Positions 9,657-17,546 of a stretch of 44,052 nt of DNA are shown here, piece by piece. The DNA is from CAYJGN01 sp964369635. Its GTDB lineage: Bacteria > Bacillota > Clostridia > Oscillospirales > Ruminococcaceae. The notes beneath the pieces were generated by a model. It had not been told where the DNA came from. It saw only the letters and a list, made by a program, of their open reading frames with translations, and made no database searches. The stretch spans positions 1 to 44,052 of the forward strand of contig CAYJGN010000014.1 of assembly GCA_964369635.1 (NCBI GenBank), given 5' to 3'. A program made the position numbers and the translations under genes. The stretch's first letter is position 1; each line of letters starts with the position of its first letter.

Positions 9657-9668
9657 ATTTTTATTCAG

Positions 9669-10511
9669 TTATATTTCTTTTAGCCCTTTTTTTGCAAAAT
9701 CCGCACTGTAAACTAAATAATCAGCTTTTAGCGTATTTGCCGCTCGGTCTCTGGTTTCAATATCTCGAAAAACCCCAAAAACAGCGCTCCCACTGCCAGA
9801 TAACAACGAAAAAATAGCGCCGCTTTTTTCAAGGCTATTTTTAATTTTCATTATCTCTTCGCGCTCGGTACAAAGCCGCTCGAAGATATTAAAAGCATAA
9901 TCTTTGCATTCTTCTATGCCAATTTTCAGATTATCTGAAAACTCATCGCCCGAAAACCCGCTTTTCTCACCGTCATACCGCGCAAAAGCCTCTTTGGTGC
10001 TTATCCCAAACGGCGGCTTTATTATAACAATCGGCACATCCTCCACCTTAAAGCTCTCGCTAAACTGCTCACCGATACCACCAGCTCTTTTGCACCCACC
10101 AACAAGGCAAAACGGAACATCTGCCCCGAGCTTTGCCGCAAGGGATAGTAGCTCTTCCTCGCTATAAGGTCGCTTATATATCTGATTTAGAGCGTATAGC
10201 ACCGCCGCACAGTCGGCACTGCCGCCACCAAGACCTGCTTCTATTGGGATACTCTTAAAAAGCGATATCTTCGCTCCGCCCTCTATTTTTTTCTCCTCAA
10301 AAAAAAGCTTTGCCGCTTTCACGCAGAGATTATCTTCACCCTCAAGCTCTTTTTTATCGCAGTGAAATATAATTTCTTCGCTTTTTTCAACTATAAGCTC
10401 ATCTGATAGCGATACCGATTGCATAACCGTATCGAGGGTATGATATCCATCAGTGCGTTTACCCACTATATCCAAAAAAAGATTTATCTTCGCAAAAGCG
10501 CGTACCCTCAT
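9669..10511 (-). CDS. ispE: 4-diphosphocytidyl-2-C-methyl-D-erythritol kinase
   Basis: IspE phosphorylates CDP-methylerythritol at O2, a step of the MEP pathway to isoprenoid precursors. It is a GHMP kinase: AKINLFLDIVGKRTDGYHTL at the N-terminus (catalytic Lys8), the glycine loop PIEAGLGGGSADCA (about 89-101), LGADVPFCL with the catalytic Asp131, and LLSGSGSAVFG near the C-terminus. The 280-residue length is typical. Its ATG overlaps the upstream DUF362 stop as ATGA, which points to coupled translation. Confidence 0.95.
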   Translation of the reverse strand: MRVRAFAKINLFLDIVGKRTDGYHTLDTVMQSVSLSDELIVEKSEEIIFHCDKKELEGEDNLCVKAAKLFFEEKKIEGGAKISLFKSIPIEAGLGGGSADCAAVLYALNQIYKRPYSEEELLSLAAKLGADVPFCLVGGCKRAGGIGEQFSESFKVEDVPIVIIKPPFGISTKEAFARYDGEKSGFSGDEFSDNLKIGIEECKDYAFNIFERLCTEREEIMKIKNSLEKSGAIFSLLSGSGSAVFGVFRDIETRDRAANTLKADYLVYSADFAKKGLKEI

Positions 10512-11578
10512 CGAAACAGCCCCTTCTTTACTGAAATTTCAGAAACAGGACATATCTCATGGCAGCAGTAGCATCTGATGCATTTTTTATAGTTTATCTG
10601 CGCTTTACCGGTAAAGGTGATAGCATCAGCAGGACAGATACCGGCGCACTGCTTGCAGTTTATACACCCATCTTTTACATATGGCCTCTTCTTTATGATA
10701 AAGCTTTTAATTGAAGCTATAAAGCCAATAGCTCGAAGTTTGCTCGCATTATCATGCGCTGTTCGCGGCAGTATAAACTGGGTTTTAATAAATCTATCGC
10801 TCTCGCCCAAAATATTATATTCCCCGACAAGCTCGCCGCTCGCCATAACGGTGAGCGCCTGCTCTCTTCGCATTCCGATAAGATCGCAGATAGCACTATC
10901 AAGGGTATATGGGTCGGTGGAAGCGAGGATTAAACCAAGCTCGCTTGCACTACCAGCTGATGGGCCATCTCCCTCCATTGCAGTTATCCCATCAACGATA
11001 CTAAGAGTTGGCGCGACCGCTTTGCAGAGATTAACTATATGCCTTGAAAAATTTTCAAGACTTCCCGCTTCATAATGCAGTCTGCTCTTGCGAAGCCCCG
11101 GAACAACCCCAAATATATTCTTAACAGCACCCGAGAGCCCTGTCAGAGTATGGGTTTTTAGTTTTGGCAGATTTATTATTATATCGCTTTTAACTGCACT
11201 GCTCACCTCGAAAACGCAACCATCGCTTTGAGTTGTAAATGTTTCATCGGGATAGTAGAGATAATCTCCCACCTCTTCTAACATCCCAGTTGTTTTATAG
11301 ACGTTTTTTATAAGCGCTTTGCTATGCGGGCCGCCTGGGCAGTCGAAAACCTTTATATCGGTAATACCCCTTTTTAAAAGCGCACGAACAACCCCTCCGA
11401 CAATTAGCGGGTGGGTTGTTGTAAATTTATCGCTTGTTCGCGCCATCAAGAGATTTGGTTTTATAGCAGCTGTTTGCACTCTCACAAAGTCTATCTTGCA
11501 GTTGCAAAAAATCTCTTCAATCACTGCATCTATTCGCTCTTTGCTATAGTCTGCACTGTAAATAAATATATCGCTCAA
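10508..11578 (-). CDS. DUF362 domain protein with two 4Fe-4S ferredoxin sites
   Basis: The N-terminal 280 residues match the DUF362 family (IKPNLLMARTSDKFTTTHP, IIINLPKLKTHTLTGLSGAVKNIFG, GITAMEGDGPS). The C-terminus has two classical 4Fe-4S motifs, CINCKQCAGICP and CIRCYCCHEICP, so it should carry two clusters and move electrons. The partner and substrate are unknown. The start is TTG 11578 with AGGAGA upstream, 9 bp after the alaT stop; no ATG in the region fits. It sits between an aminotransferase and ispE without an obvious pathway link. MEP enzymes IspG and IspH need electrons, so a supply role is conceivable but unproven. Confidence 0.85.
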   Translation of the reverse strand: MSDIFIYSADYSKERIDAVIEEIFCNCKIDFVRVQTAAIKPNLLMARTSDKFTTTHPLIVGGVVRALLKRGITDIKVFDCPGGPHSKALIKNVYKTTGMLEEVGDYLYYPDETFTTQSDGCVFEVSSAVKSDIIINLPKLKTHTLTGLSGAVKNIFGVVPGLRKSRLHYEAGSLENFSRHIVNLCKAVAPTLSIVDGITAMEGDGPSAGSASELGLILASTDPYTLDSAICDLIGMRREQALTVMASGELVGEYNILGESDRFIKTQFILPRTAHDNASKLRAIGFIASIKSFIIKKRPYVKDGCINCKQCAGICPADAITFTGKAQINYKKCIRCYCCHEICPVSEISVKKGLFR

Positions 11579-11587
11579 AACTCTCTC

Positions 11588-12757
11588 CTATTTCTTAATA
11601 CCTTCTATAAACTTTGAAAGTCGCTCGAGAGCTGTTTTAATATGCTTTATCGAGTAGCAGTATGAAACTCTTATAAACCCTTCTCCGCAGTCGCCAAATG
11701 CATTCCCCGGAATAACAGCAACCCTCTCGCTATATAGTAGTTTCTCACAAAACTCATTGCTACTCATCCCAAACTGAGATATTTGCGGGAAGATATAAAA
11801 AGCACCTTCCGGCTCAAAACATGGACATCCAAGGTCTCGAAACCCTTTAACGATAACCCTTCTTCGAATATCATACTCTTCTTTCATCTCCTCGATATCG
11901 ACATCGCTATTTCGAAGAGCTTCAATAGCCGCATACTGGCTGGTTGATGGGGCGCACATTATAGCATACTGATGGATTTTATAGAGCTGCTCTATAATCT
12001 CCATTGGCGCACAGACATACCCCATTCTCCACCCTGTCATCGAATAGGCTTTTGAGAAGCCATTTACCAAAACAGTTCTCTCACGCATTCCCTCAATAGA
12101 AGCTATCGAGCAGTGCTTTCCTCCAAAGGTGAGCTCTGCATATATTTCATCCGAGAGAACGATTATATCGGTTTCTCTTAAAATTTCTGATATCCCCTCT
12201 AAATCTTCTTTTGTCATTATTGCCCCTGTCGGGTTATTCGGGTAGGCTAAAATGAGCATTTTAGTTTTATCGGTTATCGCTTCGCTTAATAGCTTTGGAG
12301 TTACTTTAAAATTATCCTCTGCCTTTGTTTCAAGCGGCACGACCTTTGCTCCAATAAGACTTGCTATCGGCGCGTAGCTCACAAAACAAGGCTCCGGCAC
12401 TATAATTTCATCCCCTGGGTTCAGAAAGGCTCTGAGCGCTATATCAATCCCTTCGCTGCCACCAACGGTAACTATCGTTTCATCTTTTGTATAAGAAAGC
12501 CCAAATCTGCGCTTTAAATAGATGCAAATTTCCTCTCGAAGCTCTGCCATACCTGCGTTTGCGGTATACCAAGTTTTACCATCTTCAAGGCTTTGTATTC
12601 CAGCCTCTCTTATATTTCTGGGGGTTTTGAAATCAGGCTGTCCAACACTTAGCGAGATAACATCATCCATCTCATTTGCAAGGTCAAAGAACTTTCTTAT
12701 CTTCGAGGGTGTTAGCTCATATGCGTTTTTCGCAAACAGCTTTTCATAGTTTATCAC
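11588..12757 (-). CDS. alaT: PLP-dependent class I aminotransferase (AlaT/YugH-like)
   Basis: A fold-type I aminotransferase. Seen are YTANAGMAELREE, the cofactor-binding AYPNNPTGA and LSDEIYAELTF, Schiff-base Lys236 in NGFSKAYSMTGWRMG, and the C-terminal GEGFIRVSY with the carboxylate-binding Arg. The start is GTG 12757, overlapping the regulator stop as GTGA. Sequence and the pairing with an upstream Lrp-type gene resemble the Bacillus alaR-alaT (yugG-yugH) pair, where AlaT is the main alanine aminotransferase. Aspartate or diaminopimelate-type aminotransferase activity is an alternative. Confidence 0.85.
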   Translation of the reverse strand: MINYEKLFAKNAYELTPSKIRKFFDLANEMDDVISLSVGQPDFKTPRNIREAGIQSLEDGKTWYTANAGMAELREEICIYLKRRFGLSYTKDETIVTVGGSEGIDIALRAFLNPGDEIIVPEPCFVSYAPIASLIGAKVVPLETKAEDNFKVTPKLLSEAITDKTKMLILAYPNNPTGAIMTKEDLEGISEILRETDIIVLSDEIYAELTFGGKHCSIASIEGMRERTVLVNGFSKAYSMTGWRMGYVCAPMEIIEQLYKIHQYAIMCAPSTSQYAAIEALRNSDVDIEEMKEEYDIRRRVIVKGFRDLGCPCFEPEGAFYIFPQISQFGMSSNEFCEKLLYSERVAVIPGNAFGDCGEGFIRVSYCYSIKHIKTALERLSKFIEGIKK

Positions 12758-13236
12758 AATGAAGCAAGCCCCCTCTCATCGACCTCCTCGATATCAAAAA
12801 CAAGACCTCTATCTTTATATTTTTTCATCATAAAGTGGGTCGCTGTTGAAACAACTCCATCGAGAGGAGAGAGTTTTCTCGCAACAAAATCCGATATCTC
12901 TTTAAAGGTTCGCCCGGTAACTATTGCCGCTAAATCATAGCTGCTACCGCTCATAAGATAAACGCTATCAACCTCTTCAAACTGCGCTATGGTATCGGCT
13001 GTCTCTTCAAATCCGCTATCTCTTTTTGGCGTTACTTTTATCTCAATAAGCGATGAAACAAGCTCTCGCTCGGTTCTATCCCAGTCGATAATTGCTTGAT
13101 ACCCTTTTATAATTCCCTTATTTTCAAATTCAGCTATCTTCTCTAAAACCTCATTCTCAGATAACCCTGTCATTGTTGCGAGTTCTGATAGCTCATACCT
13201 TGCATTCTCATTTAATAGTTTTAGCAGTCTGTCCAT
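12754..13236 (-). CDS. alaR: Lrp/AsnC family regulator (AlaR-like)
   Basis: A 160-residue amino-acid-responsive regulator. The N-terminal helix-turn-helix reads YELSELATMTGLSENEVLEKI and is followed by the IIKGYQAIIDWDR wing typical of the family. The C-terminal RAM/ACT-like sensing domain contains VYLMSGSSYDLAAIVTG. Genes of this type bind amino acids and form octamers. The tight GTGA coupling to the following aminotransferase suggests it controls that gene, as AlaR activates alaT in Bacillus. An unusual loop in the sensor (TPKRDSGFEETADTIAQFE) fits the same subgroup. ATCCTCC on the plus strand at about 13241 marks its ribosome site. Confidence 0.85.
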   Translation of the reverse strand: MDRLLKLLNENARYELSELATMTGLSENEVLEKIAEFENKGIIKGYQAIIDWDRTERELVSSLIEIKVTPKRDSGFEETADTIAQFEEVDSVYLMSGSSYDLAAIVTGRTFKEISDFVARKLSPLDGVVSTATHFMMKKYKDRGLVFDIEEVDERGLASL

Positions 13237-13249
13237 TTTTATCCTCCTT

Positions 13250-14053
13250 TTAGAGCTTATAGCTCTTTATCTCTCTGTTGACAAAATAGTGCCCATCGGT
13301 AAAGGAAATTGATTTTAACATCTCGCGGGCATCATCAATTCCAGCGTATAAGTCTGATGCTATATGGCTGTCCGCTCCAAGGGTTATAAGACTTCCCCCA
13401 ACGTCGCGGTAGAGCAGGAATAGCTCTTTGTTTGGGAATGTTTCACCTATTGCCTGGCGCAGTCCTGAAGTATTGCATTCAAGCGCTGTTCCATTTTCTA
13501 TAATAACTCTATACATCTCCCGTATAGCCTCTTTATACCTATCAATATTATAGCTTATTCCATTCATATAATAATATCTAAGCGGGTAGGTTATATGGGC
13601 TATTGTGTCCCCTATATTCTGCTTTGCAATCTCGATAAGCTCATTATAATAGCTATCAAGCAACTTATCGGTATCAAACTCACCGCTATTATAATCGAGC
13701 ATTCCAAAATCATGATATCCTTTTGAGTTATGAAGCGATGCTATTATAAAATGATAGTCATACATATTTGCAAGTTTTTCTGCAAGAGCTAAATCCCGCG
13801 TTAATTGACCGAGCTCAACGCCAAAAAGAAGCTGTGTTTTGCAGCTACCCTGCGCCGCCGCAACGCTACCATTTGAAAGCTCCATCCCAGTATCGCATTT
13901 AAAGCGGTAATAGGTATCTACTTCGCAGTGGTCGGTTATCGTTATCATATCAAGGGCGAGTTCATCGGCTCGCTTTAGAATGTTTTCAAGTTTTTCTTTG
14001 CAGTCGCCACTACCCTCTGTGTGAATATGAGTATCTACGCGATATTTTCCCAT
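13250..14053 (-). CDS. PHP-domain phosphatase (histidinol-phosphatase-like)
   Basis: The N-terminal VDTHIHTEGSGDC supplies the first metal ligands (His9, His11), ITDHCEVD the next, and GADSHIASD the C-terminal Asp-x-His pair of the PHP fold. The length (267) matches PHP-type histidinol-phosphate phosphatases (HisK), but no other histidine gene is here, so the substrate is open. The ATG at 14053 has GGGAGG eight bases upstream; the longer TTG reading (14068) begins inside that ribosome site. It is the first gene of the minus-strand cluster, 13 bp before the Lrp gene. The promoter is not clear; TATTAT at about 14067-14072 (minus) is a weak -10 candidate. Confidence 0.8.
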   Translation of the reverse strand: MGKYRVDTHIHTEGSGDCKEKLENILKRADELALDMITITDHCEVDTYYRFKCDTGMELSNGSVAAAQGSCKTQLLFGVELGQLTRDLALAEKLANMYDYHFIIASLHNSKGYHDFGMLDYNSGEFDTDKLLDSYYNELIEIAKQNIGDTIAHITYPLRYYYMNGISYNIDRYKEAIREMYRVIIENGTALECNTSGLRQAIGETFPNKELFLLYRDVGGSLITLGADSHIASDLYAGIDDAREMLKSISFTDGHYFVNREIKSYKL

Positions 14054-14133
14054 AAGATATCCTCCCAAATTTATAATACTCTTAGTTTAACATACTTCCC
14101 CTTATTTTTCATCTGTTTTTTTGCTGTTTTTTA

Positions 14134-14142
14134 TGGTATAAT
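14134..14142 (+). promoter_or_regulatory. Extended -10 promoter of the ACT-DUF711 pair
   Basis: TGG followed by a perfect TATAAT (14137-14142) gives an extended -10; the -35 region is only a T-rich tract. Transcription would start near 14149, about 24 bases before the ACT gene start. Confidence 0.6.
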
Positions 14143-14172
14143 TCCATTATTACAATGTTAGGAGAAGATACT

Positions 14173-14442
14173 ATGAAAGCAGTTATAACCGTTATTGGTA
14201 AAGATATGGTTGGTATCCTTGCAAAAGTTTCCGCCGTTTGCAGTGATAAAAATGCTAATGTCCTCGACGTTACCCAAACGATTATGGAGGATTTATTTGC
14301 TATGATTATGATGATTGATGCCGGAAAATTGAATGTTGAATTCCGAGATTTTGGTGATGAGCTTAAAGCACTTGGCGAAAATATGGGACTTTCAATAAAT
14401 GTTATGCATGAAGATATCTTCAACAGTATGCACAAGATATAG
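14173..14442 (+). CDS. ACT domain protein (UPF0237 family)
   Basis: An 89-residue stand-alone ACT domain, a fold that usually binds amino acids. The opening KAVITVIGKDMVGILAKVS and the block NVLDVTQTIMEDLFAMIMMID are the signatures of the UPF0237 group. The start is the ATG at 14173, preceded by TTAGGAGAAG; an earlier in-frame codon at 14155 overlaps that site. The gene lies 12 bp before a DUF711 protein, and this pair is conserved as a two-gene operon in many Firmicutes and other bacteria. The physiological role is unknown; a regulatory subunit for the partner is a reasonable inference. Confidence 0.9.
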   Translation: MKAVITVIGKDMVGILAKVSAVCSDKNANVLDVTQTIMEDLFAMIMMIDAGKLNVEFRDFGDELKALGENMGLSINVMHEDIFNSMHKI

Positions 14443-14454
14443 GGGTGAGAAATT

Positions 14455-15813
14455 TTGATTAATCCAAAAGATATACTTGAAACGATAAGGATGATCGAGG
14501 ATGAGCACCTTGATGTTCGAACGATAACTATGGGAATTTCCCTTCTCGACTGTGCAGATTCTGATATTAATAAGAGCTGTGAGAAGGTTTATAATAAAAT
14601 AGTTCGATTGGCTGGAAAACTCGTTGAAACAGGCGAAGATATCGAGGCGCAGTATGGGATACCGATAATTAATAAGCGCGTTTCGGTAACTCCTATTGCA
14701 ATTTTAGCGGGCGTCTCTGGTGGCGACCCTGTTTTATATGCGAAAACTCTCGAGCGCGCCGCAAGGGAGATTGGCGTTAATTTTATAGGTGGATATTCAG
14801 CGCTTGTTTCAAAGGGGTTTTCACCGGGCGATTTATCCCTTATAAATTCTATCCCAGAAGCTCTATCTGTGACCGATCATATCTGCTCAAGCGTTAATCT
14901 TGGTTCAACTAAAGCAGGCATTAATATGGATGCTGTAAAACTTATGGGCGAAATTATCAAAGAAACCGCTAATAAAACGGCAGATAGGGACTGCATTGGT
15001 TGCGCAAAGCTCGTTGTTTTCTGCAACGCGCCCGAGGATAACCCATTTATGGCTGGTGCTTTTCACGGGGTAACAGAGCCTGATTGTGTTATAAACGTCG
15101 GCGTTTCAGGACCTGGTGTTGTCAGAGCGGCTCTCGCGAAGATGCCGGCTGATGCTTCAATTTCAAAAATAGCTGAAAAGGTTAAGAAAACTGCCTTTAA
15201 GATAACTCGAATGGGTCAGCTTGTTGCAAACCTTGCCTCAAAAAGGCTTAATGTACCGTTTGGTATAGTTGATCTATCGCTTGCACCAACTCCTGCAGTT
15301 GGAGATAGCGTTGCTTATATCCTTGAAGAGATGGGACTTGAGAAATGCGGCGCACCTGGTACAACAGCCGCCCTTGCAATTCTTAACGACGCCGTTAAAA
15401 AAGGCGGCGTTATGGCTTCTTCTCATATCGGCGGACTTTCAGGTGCATTTATCCCTGTTTCAGAAGATGCAGGTATGATTGCCGCTGTTCGGGCAGGAGC
15501 GCTCTCTCTTGAAAAGCTTGAAGCTATGACCTCTGTCTGCTCTGTCGGCCTTGATATGATAGTTGTCCCAGGAGAGACAACTGCCGCTACTCTATCCGGA
15601 ATAATCGCCGATGAAGCGGCTATTGGCATGGTCAACTCAAAGACCACCGCCGTCCGCGTTATCCCTGCTATTGGTAAAAAGATGGGGGACACTTTGGTAT
15701 TTGGCGGACTGCTTGGCGAAGGACCTGTTATGCCTGTTAATAACTTCTCACCGCAGAAGTTTATAAATCGCGGCGGAAGGCTTCCAGCACCTATGCAGAG
15801 CCTTAAAAACTAA
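14455..15813 (+). CDS. DUF711 / UPF0210 family protein
   Basis: A 452-residue cytoplasmic protein of the DUF711 (PFL) family. Characteristic stretches are IRMIEDEHLDVRTITMGISL at the N-terminus, INKRVSVTPIA, NFIGGYSALVSKGF, and the glycine-rich GAPGTTAALAILNDAVKKGG. The start is TTG 14457-14455 read on the plus strand, with AGGGGTGAG before it; no better ATG exists. A crystal structure of a pneumococcal member exists and shows a fold related to glycyl-radical enzymes, but I know of no assigned reaction, and the Gly-radical loop motif is not evident here. Co-transcription with the ACT gene is likely. Confidence 0.9.
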   Translation: MINPKDILETIRMIEDEHLDVRTITMGISLLDCADSDINKSCEKVYNKIVRLAGKLVETGEDIEAQYGIPIINKRVSVTPIAILAGVSGGDPVLYAKTLERAAREIGVNFIGGYSALVSKGFSPGDLSLINSIPEALSVTDHICSSVNLGSTKAGINMDAVKLMGEIIKETANKTADRDCIGCAKLVVFCNAPEDNPFMAGAFHGVTEPDCVINVGVSGPGVVRAALAKMPADASISKIAEKVKKTAFKITRMGQLVANLASKRLNVPFGIVDLSLAPTPAVGDSVAYILEEMGLEKCGAPGTTAALAILNDAVKKGGVMASSHIGGLSGAFIPVSEDAGMIAAVRAGALSLEKLEAMTSVCSVGLDMIVVPGETTAATLSGIIADEAAIGMVNSKTTAVRVIPAIGKKMGDTLVFGGLLGEGPVMPVNNFSPQKFINRGGRLPAPMQSLKN

Positions 15814-15866
15814 TGTATAATAACTGTTTTAACGGGGTATACTAACTTTGAAAAGGAGAGGTTAGT

Positions 15867-16064
15867 ATGCTTGATAAAATAGCACTTTGTCTTGTTATAA
15901 TAGGTGCTTTGAATTGGGGCAGTATCGGTCTGTTTGGTTTTGACCTTGTCGCTACTCTGTTTGGCGGTCAGGACGCAGTTATAAGCCGAATTATCTTCGG
16001 ACTTGTAGGACTTGCCGGTATTTGGTGTATTTCATTGCTCTTTAAGAAAAGCTCTAATGAATAA
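15867..16064 (+). CDS. DUF378 small membrane protein (YuzA-like)
   Basis: A 65-residue protein with two predicted membrane helices (about 5-28 and 40-58). LVIIGALNWGSIGLFGFDLVA is the DUF378 hallmark, with the conserved N-W-G turn. Function is not known. ATG 15867 follows GGAGAG. A short perfect inverted repeat, ACTAAC (15841-15846) and GTTAGT (15861-15866), brackets the ribosome site. A TATACT at 15838-15843 could be its own -10 box. It ends in a terminator, so it is either the last gene of the ACT-DUF711 unit or a single-gene transcript. Confidence 0.85.
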   Translation: MLDKIALCLVIIGALNWGSIGLFGFDLVATLFGGQDAVISRIIFGLVGLAGIWCISLLFKKSSNE

Positions 16065-16083
16065 CAAAACGATAAAACAATAA

Positions 16084-16109
16084 AAAACGCACCGAATTTG
16101 GTGCGTTTT
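16084..16109 (+). terminator. Intrinsic terminator after the DUF378 gene
   Basis: AAAACGCACC pairs with GGTGCGTTTT around a GAATTT loop, 19 bp after the stop codon. The T run follows on the plus strand and an A run precedes, so it may work in both directions. Confidence 0.85.
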
Positions 16110-16142
16110 ATCTTTTATAAGTTTCACTATTATTCAGATAAA

Positions 16143-16169
16143 CTATAAAAAACAGCCTTCTCGCCTGTT
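16143..16169 (-). terminator. Possible terminator after rlmH
   Basis: On the minus strand AACAG (16169-16165) pairs with CTGTT (16155-16151), with one more C-G pair inside and a five-base loop, followed by TTTTTATAG. The stem is short, so this is a moderate call. Confidence 0.45.
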
Positions 16170-16205
16170 ATTATAGAGAGTAAATAAATCAGAATATCTA
16201 TAAAT

Positions 16206-16685
16206 TTACTTATGATAACTACTTCCCTCTTCAATAGTCATCGCTCTATATAGCTGTTCGATTAATATAACCCGCATAAGACGGTGCGGATAGGTCATTT
16301 TGCCAAACGATAGTTTGAAATTCGCTCTATCAATAACCTCTTTTGAAAGACCGTGCGAGCTTCCAATGCAGAAAACAAAAGAGGAAACACCGCTGTTTTT
16401 TCGCCAAACAAACATCTCTGTCAATTCTTCACTCGATATATTCTTACCCTCTATGCAAAGCGGGATAAAATAGTCGCCACTCTGCAGCTTTGAGAGGATA
16501 GCTCTCCCCTCTTTTATCAGTATCTGCTCTATATCGCGCGGACTTTGATTTTTCCGCGGTTTCTCTTCTGCTACCTCTATTATTTCAAAGTTGCAATACC
16601 CTTGCAATCTTTTTTTATATTCTTCAATAGCGTCCTTGAAATATTTTTCCTTTATTGCTCCAACCGCTAAAATCTTTATCTTCAT
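16206..16685 (-). CDS. rlmH: 23S rRNA pseudouridine-1915 N3-methyltransferase
   Basis: RlmH is a SPOUT-fold methyltransferase that modifies pseudouridine 1915 in helix 69. The 159-residue protein begins MKIKILAVGAIKEKYFKDAI and ends with the family signature LSFGKMTYPHRLMRVILIEQ, then YRAMTIEEGSSYHK. The SAM loop reads CIGSSHGL, where GGPxG or GGSxG is more common, a mild variation. It follows walJ by 12 bp and shares its transcript; walJ and rlmH are neighbours in many Firmicutes. Confidence 0.95.
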   Translation of the reverse strand: MKIKILAVGAIKEKYFKDAIEEYKKRLQGYCNFEIIEVAEEKPRKNQSPRDIEQILIKEGRAILSKLQSGDYFIPLCIEGKNISSEELTEMFVWRKNSGVSSFVFCIGSSHGLSKEVIDRANFKLSFGKMTYPHRLMRVILIEQLYRAMTIEEGSSYHK

Positions 16686-16697
16686 TTTATACCGCCT

Positions 16698-17483
16698 TTA
16701 ATAGATTATAGCATCGGTTATCTCTGCTCTTCTCGCTGTTTTTAATAGATAATCTTTATTTTCTGCCATTCCATACTCGAGCAGTTTATTAACGCTCTCC
16801 ATACGCGCTATCGGCGGGGTATTGTTTTGGCTGCTTAGATGAGCGATCAATATTTTGTCGCACCCGGACTCTATAACAGATGGCAAAAATGCGGCGCAAT
16901 CTTCATTTGATAGATGCCCAATATCGCTCTTTATTCGCCGCTTTAGATAATACGGATAGCTTCCAAAATCAAGCATCCCCTTATCATAATTCGATTCAAT
17001 AACAACAACATCACTGCCGCATATAGCCCTCTCTGCTTCTTTTGTTATAAAACCAAGATCGGTTGCAACTGCTATCTTTTTATCATTATGTAAGACCGAA
17101 AAACCGCAACAATCAACGCTATCGTGGGAAGTTTTAAAAGCAGATATCAAAAAATCTCCCAAGTTTATCTCTTTATCAATAGCTAAAATGCGAACAGAGC
17201 TATCAATATGCCCTGATTCAATTAGCTTATTTGCTGTTAGCTCTTTTGTGAAAACTGGTATTTTATGCTTTTTTGAGAATACCCGAAGTCCAGCTATATG
17301 GTCACTATGCTCATGGGTTATAAATATCCCCATAACGGCAGAGGGCTCTATCTGCGCATCTAAGAGAGCAAGCTCTGTCTGCTTACAGTTCTTACCTATA
17401 TCTATCAAAATACCTGCCTTCTTATCCCCTATGTAGGTGCAGTTACCACTGCTACCACTATAAAGTGATACTACTCTACCCAA
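16698..17483 (-). CDS. walJ: MBL-fold metallohydrolase, WalJ (YycJ/VicX) type
   Basis: A metallo-beta-lactamase-fold protein. The motif FITHEHSDHIAGL gives the HxHxDH metal site; SLYSGSSGNC at the N-terminus, ATDLGFI and LIAHLSSQNN further down are typical of the WalJ group, which is believed to be a 5'-3' DNA exonuclease linked to the WalRK cell-wall regulon. The start is TTG 17483 behind AGGGGG. The usual walR-walK genes are not next to it here. It precedes rlmH, and follows murA after a terminator. Confidence 0.88.
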   Translation of the reverse strand: MGRVVSLYSGSSGNCTYIGDKKAGILIDIGKNCKQTELALLDAQIEPSAVMGIFITHEHSDHIAGLRVFSKKHKIPVFTKELTANKLIESGHIDSSVRILAIDKEINLGDFLISAFKTSHDSVDCCGFSVLHNDKKIAVATDLGFITKEAERAICGSDVVVIESNYDKGMLDFGSYPYYLKRRIKSDIGHLSNEDCAAFLPSVIESGCDKILIAHLSSQNNTPPIARMESVNKLLEYGMAENKDYLLKTARRAEITDAIIY

Positions 17484-17500
17484 ATAAAATCCCCCTAATA

Positions 17501-17534
17501 TAAAAACGAAGCGACGATTTCTCGACGCTTTGTT
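17501..17534 (-). terminator. Terminator after murA
   Basis: On the minus strand AAC-A-AAGCG-T-CGA and its complement form an imperfect hairpin with an AGAAA-type loop (17534-17505), followed by TTTTTATA. It separates murA from walJ. Confidence 0.7.
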
Positions 17535-17546
17535 GTTATTTTCAAA

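Noticed and set aside
15841..15866. ACTAAC/GTTAGT hairpin around the DUF378 ribosome site as a regulator
   Set aside because: Only six AT-rich pairs, and the left arm probably lies in the promoter rather than in the RNA.
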